Shown here in pieces: positions 11,390 through 19,816 of a DNA stretch of 64,000 bases. The notes below the pieces were generated by a model. That model saw nothing but the letters and a program-made list of their open reading frames with translations. It did no database searches and was not told the origin of the DNA. The stretch spans positions 1 through 64,000 of the forward strand of contig JAWZYU010000724.1 in the NCBI GenBank assembly GCA_038380435.1. Reading direction: 5' to 3'. The position numbers and the translations under genes are program-made. The DNA comes from Ryuthela nishihirai. Taxonomy: Eukaryota; Arthropoda; Arachnida; Araneae; Heptathelidae. Every line of letters starts with the position of its first letter. Positions within the stretch are counted from its first letter, which is position 1.

Positions 11390-12583
11390 TCACGGACAGG
11401 CCTTCCTCCTCTTCTTCTTACTCGACTTGCTACTCGCTGGACGGCGACGTGGAATCCAGAACCGGCCGGCAGGCGGACCGCCTACCGCAGCGAGGTCTAT
11501 GTTCAAGGCCTCGTCATCGTTGCTCCACTCCGGGTCGAAAAGCTCAGACGGCTCAGACAGCTCAGACGGCACCGTCTCCATGGTGCAGGACGTAGAACTC
11601 GACGTTGCGGCATCCCCCACAGAGGGACTCGGCTGCCGCCCAGCTGCCTCTGACTCAGAGACAGCGGACGGGGTAGGCGAGCTGGCCGGCACACTACCCG
11701 CAGAGGCAGAGGTGGCTGTGTCAGACACAGGCACGCTCAGCTCACCGCAGGCAGAGGACCCTGCCTTCTCCCCCTCCGCAGAAGCCTCCGACGGGACGGC
11801 CGCTTTCCCTTCACTTCCAGCATGTCCCTCTGGAGTGACAGGGGGCGCACCGGCCGCCGAAGTCTTCTCAGCCGCAGTGCTCTCTGCGGTCTGTCTGGTG
11901 ACAGGGGTGGTGCCCACCTTCGACGCAGCACCAGCCACGTTCGCATAGGAACGCTTCGGACACTGCGTGCGAGGATGGGTTTCCCCGCAGATGCCGCAAG
12001 GCGACGTACACTTACCAGCGGTGTGGCCCTTCAACTGGCAATTGCCACACACCACTAGGGTGCACTCCGCTACTAAGTGGTCGGGTGACCCACACTTCCT
12101 GCAGACGCGAGCCATACCCGAGTAATTCACCATCAGGCGAAATGAGCCAGCCAGAATGAAATTAGGTACTGGACTGGTCATCTCCATCCTGATGCGACGA
12201 TTACCCGTCTCTAGCTCCGGGAACTTCGTCCAACACTCCCTGACGATGTTCAGCACCTTCCCGTAGCGAGAGAGACACGCGCTAATAACGCTATTGTCCA
12301 ACTCGTACGGGACATTGTGCACTAGTAGAATACGCTCCTTGTTGTCCAGGGGCTTCACAGGAATGGTCCTCCCTTTAAACTCGAATCCACCCAGTGTGAT
12401 CAACTTGTCTAACGTCTCAGCTTTACGGAGGGTCATGATGTAACGACCGCTGCCGAAGCTGGACAGGCAAGAGGCACACTGGTCTCCGAACTGGCTGTAG
12501 AGAGCCTCCACGAGGTCCACTGCCGGTTCTTTGTCTCCTATGACAAAGGAGACCGATAGTTGGCGCCGCAGCACGCCCGACAT
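11390..12583 (-). CDS. Tx1-type ORF1 protein, three CCHC knuckles, intact
   Basis: A 397-residue open frame with no break. Residues 1-75 are a short N-terminal domain; about 84-155 look RRM-like (ILLVHNVPYEL, then VPNFILAGSFRLMVNYSG). Three zinc knuckles follow: 161-174 (CRKC..H..C), 179-192 (CGNC..H..C) and 196-208 (CGIC..H..C, one residue shorter). Residues 215-360 are low-complexity Ala/Ser/Pro/Glu-rich, and the last 30 are strongly basic (SSKKKRRK), a likely nuclear signal. It should bind element RNA. The segment NYSG followed by knuckle 1 matches the broken ORF1 at 3,207-4,533. The ATG at 12,583 is the first after a splice-acceptor-like site, with no other start upstream in frame that precedes conserved sequence. 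GC content is clearly higher than in the surroundings. It is the only long intact protein frame in the window. Confidence 0.85.
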   Translation of the reverse strand: MSGVLRRQLSVSFVIGDKEPAVDLVEALYSQFGDQCASCLSSFGSGRYIMTLRKAETLDKLITLGGFEFKGRTIPVKPLDNKERILLVHNVPYELDNSVISACLSRYGKVLNIVRECWTKFPELETGNRRIRMEMTSPVPNFILAGSFRLMVNYSGMARVCRKCGSPDHLVAECTLVVCGNCQLKGHTAGKCTSPCGICGETHPRTQCPKRSYANVAGAASKVGTTPVTRQTAESTAAEKTSAAGAPPVTPEGHAGSEGKAAVPSEASAEGEKAGSSACGELSVPVSDTATSASAGSVPASSPTPSAVSESEAAGRQPSPSVGDAATSSSTSCTMETVPSELSEPSELFDPEWSNDDEALNIDLAAVGGPPAGRFWIPRRRPASSKSSKKKRRKACP

Positions 12584-12590
12584 CGTGGTC

Positions 12591-12657
12591 CTGAAACACT
12601 AAGAAAAAGATTAAACAAGTCAACACTACACAAAATACACTACTACAAAATACTCAC
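12591..12657 (-). other. candidate 67-nt intron in the element's 5' UTR
   Basis: On the - strand a strong donor (CGG/GTGAGTA) at 12,657 is followed by a T-rich tract (CTTGTTTAATCTTTTTCTTAG) and an acceptor TTTCAG/GACC at 12,591, seven bases before the ORF1 ATG. It may be chance or a host-derived intron captured with the 5' UTR. Confidence 0.35.
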
Positions 12658-12872
12658 CCGCTGAGCAGCTTCCTCTCCAGCGCAGAAGCACGGCAGCCAG
12701 AAGCAGCAAAACCGGTCTAAACAGAGAGGAGTGCAATCTCATACACTCCAACAACTGCCTAAATCGGCCAGCAGATGGCACGCAAAACCTGCCCAACCAG
12801 CGATCGAGCACCTTAGCGCGAGCGTCGCCCGTTAAACAGATAATGCAAACTAAATTTGTGCAGTACCACCTC

Positions 12873-12910
12873 TCAATAAGGGCAGGGCATGCACACGGAT
12901 CCCTTATTGA
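12873..12910 (-). other. perfect hairpin at the 5' end of the U2-inserted element
   Basis: TCAATAAGGG at 12,873-12,882 is exactly complementary to CCCTTATTGA at 12,901-12,910, with an 18-nt loop. It starts seven bases from the U2-derived 13-bp repeat, so the RNA would begin with this stem. A role in 5' processing or template protection is a guess. Confidence 0.6.
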
Positions 12911-12917
12911 ACTCCTA

Positions 12918-12943
12918 GATACTACACTTTGATACTACACTTT
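12918..12943 (-). repeat. 13-bp tandem copy of U2 sequence at the insertion junction
   Basis: GATACTACACTTT occurs twice without a gap (12,918-12,930 and 12,931-12,943). The second copy is native U2 sequence; the first is extra and abuts the element. At the other junction only ATC is shared. This looks like a 5' junction made during target-primed reverse transcription. Confidence 0.85.
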
Positions 12944-12971
12944 GATCTTAGCCAAAAGGCCGAGAAGCGAT
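12931..12971 (-). ncRNA. U2 snRNA gene, 5' part (nt 1-41)
   Basis: The - strand reads ATCGCTTCTCGGCCTTTTGG then CTAAGATCAAAGTGTAGTATC. This is U2 from its first base through stem I and the branch-site recognition sequence GTAGTA. The AAAG form is what I recall for invertebrate U2 (insects), whereas vertebrates have AAG. The rest of the gene is at 10,702-10,850, beyond the insertion. No mature U2 could be made from this locus unless the insert is removed. Confidence 0.95.
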
Positions 12972-13013
12972 AAACAGTATTCTTTTTAAATTATTAATAA
13001 TTTTCATAATCAG

Positions 13014-13030
13014 AAATTCATACACGGTAA
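13014..13030 (-). promoter_or_regulatory. PSE-like snRNA promoter element
   Basis: TTACCGTGTATGAATTT on the - strand lies 43-59 bp upstream of the U2 start at 12,971. The spacing is that of the proximal sequence element of animal snRNA genes, and the ACC-N-T core resembles the vertebrate version. No TATA box follows, as expected for a Pol II snRNA gene. Confidence 0.5.
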
Positions 13031-13139
13031 TTCGCGCGTAAGAATCCAAAAGTCCGTAGGCGAAGTCGCGGTAAAGTTGTTAGCGTGTGCGTTAAATCAG
13101 TCTGTTCTCCTGAACGGTTAGTCGACTTTATCCCACACA

Positions 13140-13290
13140 GAGAGCGACATATTTTTTAAGCCTCCATTCCCACCCTCGAGCGAACAACACGGGCCCGGCT
13201 GTCCGTCCGTCCGTCCAATAGCATCACTGATCACCGCGGACCGCACCTCTCGAGCCGACAAGTGGTGCCATCTATGGGTAGAGCGAAGGG
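13140..13290 (-). promoter_or_regulatory. GC-rich block upstream of U2, possible distal element
   Basis: This segment is much richer in C and G than its surroundings, with GTCC repeated four times near 13,199-13,215 and a CCAAT box at 13,214-13,218. It lies about 170-320 bp upstream of the U2 start, where the distal enhancer of snRNA genes sits. No octamer motif was seen. Confidence 0.35.
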
Positions 13291-13364
13291 ACTAAGCGCA
13301 TATGTAGATTGGGAGGTTGTAGGCCGTGAGGAGCAATTAGACTTTCCTGCTTCACCATATATTT

Positions 13365-13515
13365 ATTCACCATATTTTTTCGGAGAAAATAAAGGACAAA
13401 TCACAAATTGTTTCATAATGAAAAAAACAACAGTTTGCATTTATTATAAAATATAAGCATATAATAGCATTTTAAGCAATCATAATTTGGATATTTTTCA
13501 CAAGAATGAACTTTT
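13365..13515. repeat. dispersed repeat, second copy of 1,005-1,215
   Basis: Same ordered blocks as the first copy, slightly shorter, lacking about 60 bp of the middle part. Confidence 0.7.
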
Positions 13516-13854
13516 CTTAACCCTTTCAAGTGTCTAGCCTGAAAAACAGGTTTACATCCAGAGGCCAAATTTAACTTTAGAACTTTTTTCCCAAATAATT
13601 AGTGAAAGGAATTATGGCATGTTATATGCCAAATTAATCAACATTTAAATCTGGATTTTTTCAAAATAAAATATTTAACAAAAAAGACCATATCTTTCAT
13701 TTTAATAGGACTTTTTTAGTCATGTAGTAAAAAAATGCATCTTGCAACACAAATAAAAATTTATAAAAAAAAAGAACTAATAGAAATGATTTCTAAATAA
13801 AAAAAAAAATTCTTGTTTAAAGAAAACATTTCTTCCTTTCTTTCCACCTTTAAA
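13516..13854. other. unassigned AT-rich DNA
   Basis: Poly-A and poly-T rich; nothing recognised. Confidence 0.5.
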
Positions 13855-14160
13855 AAAAAATACAGTGCATATGAAAATCTTTAAGTATTCATTTGATTTT
13901 TTTTAATTTAAACACATTTTTAATTATATAAATGTTACTTATCTCGTATAAAAGTGTAAGTTAAAATAGAGTGGCGGCATGAGAAATAACTGAACTCCTA
14001 AAATTAGTGCTGCCAGCCTGTAAATACGGGTTAATAGTAAAGTAGCAAAAACACCGAGATGACGTCAGTACGTTGAAGTTTTAAAAAAATATATATATAT
14101 AACTTTTATATATTTATTTTTTTAAAACCAAACCGGTCGGTTTTATTTTGAAAAAAAAGA
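13855..14160 (-). mobile_element. TIR-E deletion derivative
   Basis: The right end of TIR-E (ACAGTGCATATGAAA, then TATCTCGTATAAAAGTG and AAACACCGAGATGACGTCAG) is joined after about 30 bp to left-end sequence (AAACCAAACCGGTCGGTTTT). The internal part is gone, leaving a MITE-like core. Confidence 0.6.
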
Positions 14161-14338
14161 AAAATTAGTTCTTACGCTGAAAATCTTCCTTAGTATTTCC
14201 ATAATAGTTAATATCAAAAATTATCAGCACAAGTTTTTTTTAGGTCTCCTTAAAGTCTTTACATGCACATAGCAATAAAAACAACACTGAGGAGAAAGGA
14301 AACAAATTGTAAATCCGTGCCTAGCATAATACATATGC

Positions 14339-14443
14339 AGCGGCGGGGGTGGCTTAGTCGGTAGCGAGCCAGGCTCGTAATCTGTAGTTCCCAGGTTCGA
14401 GTCCCAGCTGGGTCAGCGTTGAGATTTATCTCCGCAAAAATTC
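14339..14443 (+). mobile_element. SINE-A head fragment
   Basis: The tRNA-like head with box A (TGGCTTAGTCGGTAGCG) and box B (GGTTCGAGTCC) is followed by about 30 bp of body, then broken off at AAAAATTCG. Confidence 0.85.
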
Positions 14444-14469
14444 GAGGAGTCATTTCAAACCCTAAACAT

Positions 14470-15018
14470 TTAACCTCTAATGATTATTTTATTTCCCAAT
14501 TCAAAGAGGCTTAACGTGTTAGGGAAAAGAGTGAAAATATCTTCATAAATATAATAAAGGAATAAAAAAACACCCCCTCAAGCAGCTGCTTGCAACAGCG
14601 ATCTGATAGGAGCCTGTCAGTTTCTCCGCCATAGTCGAAGGTCTGTGAGGATGGTGACCCCTTTGATCACCTTTAATACGCCACAGAGAAGATATGCGTT
14701 TGGTTGGGTTGTTTTATCTCTGACCGGTAGTTATTCGCACACAAGGGGCTAAATGGCGACGTCATAAAGAACCAGAGGGATCAGTTTAGGTTGCGGGAAG
14801 GTGACCGAATGTTATGAGACAGATGAAAAAATAGGAGATTGGTTCCAGACGTGAAAAAAAACAACATACCCCCTCAAGCAGCTGCTTCCCACAGAGATCT
14901 GACAGGAAGCTGTCAGTTTATATGCCATAATAGAACGTCTGTGAGGATGGCAGGACCTCAGCACAAAAACGACACATACGTCCATGCCTTACCCGGGACT
15001 CGAACCCAGGTCCCTTAG
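14470..15018 (-). repeat. repeat block with two SINE-B copies and a diverged SINE-A end
   Basis: The block recurs at 39,480-40,025, 53,115-53,660 and inverted at 20,186-20,730. On the - strand it holds a SINE-B (14,866-15,018) reaching the box B (GGTTCGAGTCCCGGGTAAGG) but lacking the box A, a diverged SINE-A 3' part (14,697-14,835, GTTGTTTTATCTCTGACC), and a SINE-B tail (14,569-14,670). Confidence 0.75.
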
Positions 15019-15231
15019 ACGTGAAAACCGAATACAAATGAGTTGTTTTCAAACAAGTGATATCAAAATCTTGAAGTCTTTATTTCATTTTTATTAATTT
15101 TAAGACATTTTTAATTTTATAAACTTAAAAGTTTTCAAATTAAAACCGACCGGTTTGGTTTTAAACAAAATAAATATATAAAGAATTCTTAAATATTTTT
15201 TAGTTTTTTTTTTTACCTTTGTCGTGTTTTT

Positions 15232-15411
15232 TAACTCTGTAGTTCCCAGGTTCGAGTCCCAGCTGGGTCAGCGTGAGATTTATCTCTGCAAAATTCTCCG
15301 CCGTGCTCACGGTCAGTAGGGGACACCGGTGGGCTTGGAAAGACCGCCGTCCTTCGGATGGGGCGTTAAGCCTTGGCCCCGTGTGTGGGAGAGCCATACC
15401 CTGTGCACGTG
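15232..15411 (+). mobile_element. SINE-A fragment inside TIR-E
   Basis: Starts in the anticodon arm (CTGTAGTTCCCAGGTTCG), runs through the body to CCCTGTGCACGT and stops. Box A and the 3' third are missing. Confidence 0.85.
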
Positions 15412-16912
15412 CGCCATAATAATAATAAATTGGAGAAAACACAGAGGTGACGTCAGCAACGCGGTTTCGGTTACTTCCCAGCATAATTTCTATAATGTGA
15501 AGAGGAAAAGTATTTTCAGTGTCTCCTGAAAGCCATACAACAAAACTATATTGTGAAATCACACTTTATTATTCAGTTCAATACATTTTCCAAACATATT
15601 TTCTCCTGAGGTCACTCACAATACCTGTCTGATGGACGAAATAAAAGGTGACATTGGCATAATACCTTAGTAGCAAAATATCTTATTCGATATCTTTTGC
15701 ATTAGATATCTCTCACACCTGTACGACCTACGTGTAATATCGAATATAAAAAACGTTGGTTGCCGTAATATATAAATGAAGAACGCTGGAATATTTAACA
15801 CGCAAAAAAAACAAACATTAAACGCAAAGTTGACATGAAACCTCAAATCACGTTGCGATTTCAGTTTTACTCTTAATAATTAGTGTATTGCACCGGATAA
15901 TTATTTTCCATCTTGGCATTTGTAAAATTATCTTATCGTTCTTAACTTTAAAAACGCAAATAACGTAGTTCAAAAATAGGCCATTTCCATGGCTACAATT
16001 AATGGGAACCCTATTTCGTGTCAACACAAATATTTCGTACTCAATTCCTATTTATAGAAATATAATTGCAATTCTTTATTTCATCTCTCAATAAATAAGT
16101 TTTACCCCACCATTCACTATAGAACGAAATATTTATTCACCATAATCATAATTTTTAAACACTACAAACGTTCGGAAAAAGGGTTAAGGTGCGATGCCAA
16201 TCCATTCCTATTTTTCTATCTTATTACACCACGACGTGCACATAAGTGTTAATTTTCCTTTCTGGGCCAAAAGAATAATATTAATCTTGAGATTACTCGC
16301 AAAAACCAAATTTTTTAGCGAAAATGACTTTTCAAAAACCGGAATTTCCAAAGCTTTAACGGTTGGTAAACGTACGTAAAGCCCTTCCACATCGCAGTAC
16401 ATCACTAAAATCTGAACCAAAATATATAAAACAAAAGAATGGTTACTTCCTCCGTAGATCATACGAGGGCGAGAAAAAAAAAATCCAGTGGAACTACTCA
16501 AAAAAGCTTGCAATGCGAAACTCAAAGTATGCGACTTCCATCTTTTACTACGGCTTTTTATTTATACTTCTCCGAAACTTTATATAACCATTTTTCTTCT
16601 CTGTAGGTAGAAAAATAAAAATGCATCTTACGTATCTGAGATGATCGAAACATAATATAAAAATATACCTTAAATAGGAACATTGTTACGATTAAGAAAA
16701 GCATTTTTAAAACTTCAACGTGGCTGTAATATATATTATGCAAAATCTACTGGCAACACAACGAAACAGTACTCCTGACGTCATCTCTGTGTTTTTGCTC
16801 TTTATTATTAACCAGTATTCACAGGCAGCACTAATTTTACGAGTTCACTTATTTCTCATGCCGTCACTCTATTTTAACTTACATTTTTATACGAGATAAG
16901 TAATAATAATAA

Positions 16913-17108
16913 AAATACCCCCTCAAGCAGCTGCTTGCCACAGAGGTCTGACAGGAGCCTGTCAGTTTATATGCCATAGTAGAAGGTCTGAGAGCATGGC
17001 AGGACCTCAGCAGAAAAACAACACATACAACCATGCCTTATCCGGGGCTCGAACCCAGGTCCCTCAGATCAGTAGCCAAGCGCGCTAACCACTCGGCCAT
17101 GGGACGGC
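16913..17108 (-). mobile_element. SINE-B, full length
   Basis: On the - strand: GCCGTCCCATGGCCGAGTGG (box A), box B GGTTCGAGCC, middle GCTGAGGTCCTGCCAT, end CAAGCAGCTGCTTGAGGGGG, then a short AT tail. A near-identical copy is at 25,217-25,411. Confidence 0.9.
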
Positions 17109-17324
17109 TATAAGTAACATTTATATAATTAAAAATGTATTTAAATTAATAAAAATCAAATGAATATTTAAAGATTTTCATATCTATTTTTTTCATATGC
17201 ACTGTATTTTTTTTTAAAGGGTTATTTTTTTACACGGTTTTCTCGGGAATTGGGTGCATTGAATTAGATTATTCCTATTGTTTATTAAGAAGGATTTATT
17301 TATTTTTTTTAATTTGAGTCGTTA

Positions 17325-17520
17325 GCGCGCTTGGCTACTGATCTAAGACACCTGGGTTCGAGTCCCGGGTACGGCATGGCTGTTTTGTGTCGTTTTTCTG
17401 CTGAGGGCGTGCCATCCTCTCAGACTTTCTACTGTGGCATATGACACTGACAGGCTCCTGTCACACCTCTGTGGTAAGCAGCTGCTTGAGGGGGTATTTA
17501 TTTATTTATTTATTATTAAA
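17325..17520 (+). mobile_element. SINE-B with ATTT tail
   Basis: Head starts at GAGTCGTTAGCGCGC with box B GGTTCGAGTCC; ends TGAGGGGGTATTTATTTATT. Opposite in orientation to the SINE-B 220 bp upstream. Recurs at 25,625 (+) and 29,053 (-) in the duplications. Confidence 0.9.
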
Positions 17521-17699
17521 TGTTGAGAAACATCCTGAAACAATTTTTAGAGAATATAATAGCAGGAATACGCTGTGATGCATACGAATAAACCTCTTTG
17601 TAAGCTGGATGCTTTTAAATGTAAACACAATCAATTTGAATATCTGACTGGAATTGCATAGAATAAAATGCATATGATATCATATAGCGCTCAGAGTTG
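17521..17699. repeat. AT-rich repeat segment shared with 25,845-26,025 and 28,875-29,050
   Basis: Contains AAACATCCTGAAACAATTTT and GCATACGAATAAACCTCTT in all copies. No gene. Confidence 0.75.
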
Positions 17700-17826
17700 G
17701 TAGTTTTACATGTGATCGGCATTTTTTTTGTAGACAATGGGCTAAACGGGCAGGTCACGAGGACCCCGAAGGCTCAGAGAAGGTTGGGGGAGGGGCCTCA
17801 CTGGAACAGCTGTTGGGAGACATATG
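17700..17826 (-). mobile_element. SINE-A 3' fragment
   Basis: The - strand carries only the last third of SINE-A (CTGTTCCAGTGAGGCCCCTC to the GTAAAAC end), ending at the GGGAGACATATG break. Confidence 0.8.
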
Positions 17827-18224
17827 ACTTATTTGCAGAATGACTACAGACTATACTTATCTGCAGAAATGACTCTTAAGTGTCGTTTCGAAGACTCCCG
17901 GAAAGATCTTAATAACACAAATAACCATATCTAAATAACCAATGAAATCTATTTCAGTTGAAAACCTAAGTTTTATATTCACTAATAAATGTTACATTGT
18001 GAGTTTCACGATTAAAGAGAAAGGAAGAAAACAAACCTTATGTACAGTCGCTCAAAAAAGTATTCGAACACCATGGTTGATTACAGAACAGAATTCAGGA
18101 AAAAAATCTGGAACGATTTCTTTTTTAATAATTAATGATTTGGCAACCTTCCTGTACGTATGCGAAGGTTGTCAGATCAGTAATTTCTAAAAAAATCGTT
18201 GCCAGGTATTCTTCCTGAATTCTA
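17827..18224. repeat. AT-rich duplicated segment shared with 28,344-28,740
   Basis: Inverted copy with few differences. Contains an inverted repeat pair around CAACCTTCCTGTACGTATGC and GCGAAGGTTG near 18,145-18,175. A short frame at 17,942-18,190 exists in both arms but ends at different points, so it is not treated as a gene. Confidence 0.7.
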
Positions 18225-18239
18225 CAATCAACCACATTG

Positions 18240-18631
18240 GGGACGGGGTGGCTCAGTCGGTAGCGCGCCAGGCTCGTAATCTGTAGTTCCTAGGTTCGAG
18301 TCCCAGCTGGGTCAGCGTTGAGATTTATCACTGCAAAATTTCCCCGTCCTGGCCACGGTCAGTAGGGGACACTGATGGGCTTGAAAAGGCCGCCGTCCGT
18401 CGGATGGGACGTTAAGCCGTGGCCCCGTTTGCGGGAGAGCCCATACCCTGTGCACGTTATAGAACACGCTAGATGGCCTTGACGGGAGGCTACCATCTGT
18501 CTCCCAACAGCTGTTCCAGTGGGTCCCCTCACCCAACCATCTCTGAGTCTTCGGGGTCCTTGTGGCCTGGCCATTTAGCCCATGGTGTGCAAAAAAAGTG
18601 CCGTTCTGAGGTAAAACAATCGAATGCAATC
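18240..18631 (+). mobile_element. SINE-A, full length with perfect 15-bp target duplication
   Basis: The best reference copy here: 392 bp, head GTGGCTCAGTCGGTAGCGCG, box B GGTTCGAGTCC. The loop CTCGTAA in a Met-tRNA-like arm suggests a tRNA-Met ancestor with an altered anticodon. CAATCAACCACATTG flanks it at 18,225-18,239 and 18,632-18,646. The inverted copy at 27,938-28,328 keeps the same flanks, so insertion came before duplication. Confidence 0.93.
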
Positions 18632-18735
18632 CAATCAACCACATTGTTCGGATACTTTTTCGAAGGAATGGACAAGAATATATTTCGGATTTTATTTTAA
18701 ACCACGGAAGGAAAATAAAATTTTTTGGCGCCCTG

Positions 18736-18923
18736 TCGTAATCTTAAGTTCCAGGGTTCGAGTTCCAGCTGGGGTCAGCGTTAAGATTTATCTCCGTAAG
18801 ACTCCCCGCCCTGCCGTCGGTCAGTAGAGGACACCGATTGGCTTGTAAACGTCGCCGTCTTCCTAACGGGACATTAAACCATGGTTCCGTGTGCCGGAGA
18901 GCCATACTGTGTGCGCGTTAAAG
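18736..18923 (+). mobile_element. SINE-A 5' part, diverged, leading into a tandem array
   Basis: Starts within the tRNA-like head (TCCAGGGTTCGAGTTCC) and continues to the body; older than the copy at 18,240 by its many changes. Confidence 0.8.
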
Positions 18924-19815
18924 AACGCACTGGATGGCTTACCTTCAGGCTACCATTCGTCTCCCAACAACTATTCCAATGGGTCCCCTCGCCCAACTTC
19001 TTTTGAGCCTTCGAGGTCATTGTGACTTGGCCATTCAGCCTATTCTATGCAAACAAAGTGCCGTTTAGAGGTATAACTACCGAACGTTAAAGAACACGCT
19101 GGACGGCCTTGACTGGAGTCTCCCATCTGTCTCCTACAGCTGTACAGTGTGTCCCCTTTCCCTGAGCCTTCAGGGTCCTTGTGGCGTGGCCATTCAGCCT
19201 ATTCTATGCAAACAAAGTGCCGTTTAGAGGTAAAACTACCGAACGTTAAAGAACACGCTGGACGGCCTTGACTGGAGTCTCCCATCTGTCTCCTACAGCT
19301 GTCCAGTGTGTCCCCTTTCCCTCAACTTTCCCTGAGCCTTCAGGGTCCTTGTGGCGTGGCCATTCAGCCTATTCTATGCAAACAAAGTGCCATTTAGAGG
19401 TAAAACTACCGAACGTTAAAGAACACGCTGGACGGCCTTGACTGGAGTCTCCCATCTGTCTCCTACAGCTGTCCAGTGTGTCCCCTTTCCCTCAACTTTC
19501 CCTGAGCCTTCAGGGTCCTTGTGGCGTGGCCATTCAGCCTATTCTATGCAAACAAAGTGCCGTTTAGAGGTAAAACTACCGAACGTTAAAAGAACACGCT
19601 GGACGGCCTTGACTGGAGTCTCCCATCTGTCTCCTACAGCTGTCCAGTGTGTCCCCTTTCCCTGAGCCTTCAGGGTCCTTGTGACCTGACCATTCAGCTC
19701 ATTGCATGCAAAAAAAGTGCCGTTTAGAGGTAAAACTACCCAACGTTAAAGAACACGCTGGATGACCTTGAGTGGAGTCTGCCATTTGTCTCCTACAGCT
19801 GTCCAGTGTGTCCCC
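18924..19815 (+). repeat. tandem array of SINE-A 3' bodies (six units)
   Basis: The body segment beginning GTTAAAGAACRCRCTGGA and ending GTAAAACTACCGAAC repeats head to tail, with unit starts near 18,924, 19,084, 19,243, 19,413, 19,583 and 19,743, a period of 157-170 bp. Units 2-6 share CCTTGACTGGAGTC. Some units contain an extra CTCAACTTTCC. The inverted partner has far fewer units. Confidence 0.9.
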
Positions 19816-19816
19816 T

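Larger units (their letters stand above)
10851..12930 (-). mobile_element. ORF1-only retrotransposon inserted in the U2 snRNA gene
   Basis: A 2.08 kb unit lies between the two halves of U2, in the same orientation as U2. Order on the - strand: 13-bp repeat of U2 sequence, 5' hairpin, about 335-nt 5' UTR, intact ORF1, about 540-nt 3' UTR with tandem repeats, and an end in GGTAACCAAAAAAC directly joined to U2. No endonuclease or RT is present. ORF1 places it near the Tx1-like LINE at 3,080-9,760. U2-specific LINEs are known (Keno in the Tx1 clade, Utopia in another lineage); assignment to Keno is inference. The ORF1-only form resembles mammalian HAL1 (half-L1) in concept. Confidence 0.85.
15020..17230 (+). 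mobile_element. TIR-E, fullest copy, with SINE insertions
   Basis: The left end (15,040-15,210) is the inverted complement of the right end (about 17,110-17,220): ATTTTTATTAATTTTAAGAC on the left faces TTTAAATTAATAAAAAT on the right. Just inside, ACACAGAGGTGACGTCAG at 15,436 faces CTGACGTCATCTCTGTG at 16,776. No transposase is visible, so this is a non-autonomous DNA-type element. SINE-A (15,232-15,411) and SINE-B (16,913-17,108) sit inside it. Superfamily unknown; exact ends and target duplication not fixed. Confidence 0.6.

Noticed and set aside
10968..11948. 326-codon frame on the + strand opposite ORF1
   Set aside because: It is the antisense shadow of the intact ORF1 and its repeat-bearing 3' UTR; the - strand frame has the zinc knuckles.
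14339..14443. Possible tRNA genes at SINE heads
   Set aside because: Boxes A and B are present but the acceptor stem does not close, and the same head continues into a SINE body elsewhere.
17942..18190. 82-codon frame also seen at 28,434-28,628
   Set aside because: It differs in length between the two arms of the duplication, has no motif, and its end runs into an AT-rich inverted repeat.
18924..19815. CRISPR-like array
   Set aside because: The repeats are contiguous 160-bp SINE bodies without spacers, in a eukaryotic genome.
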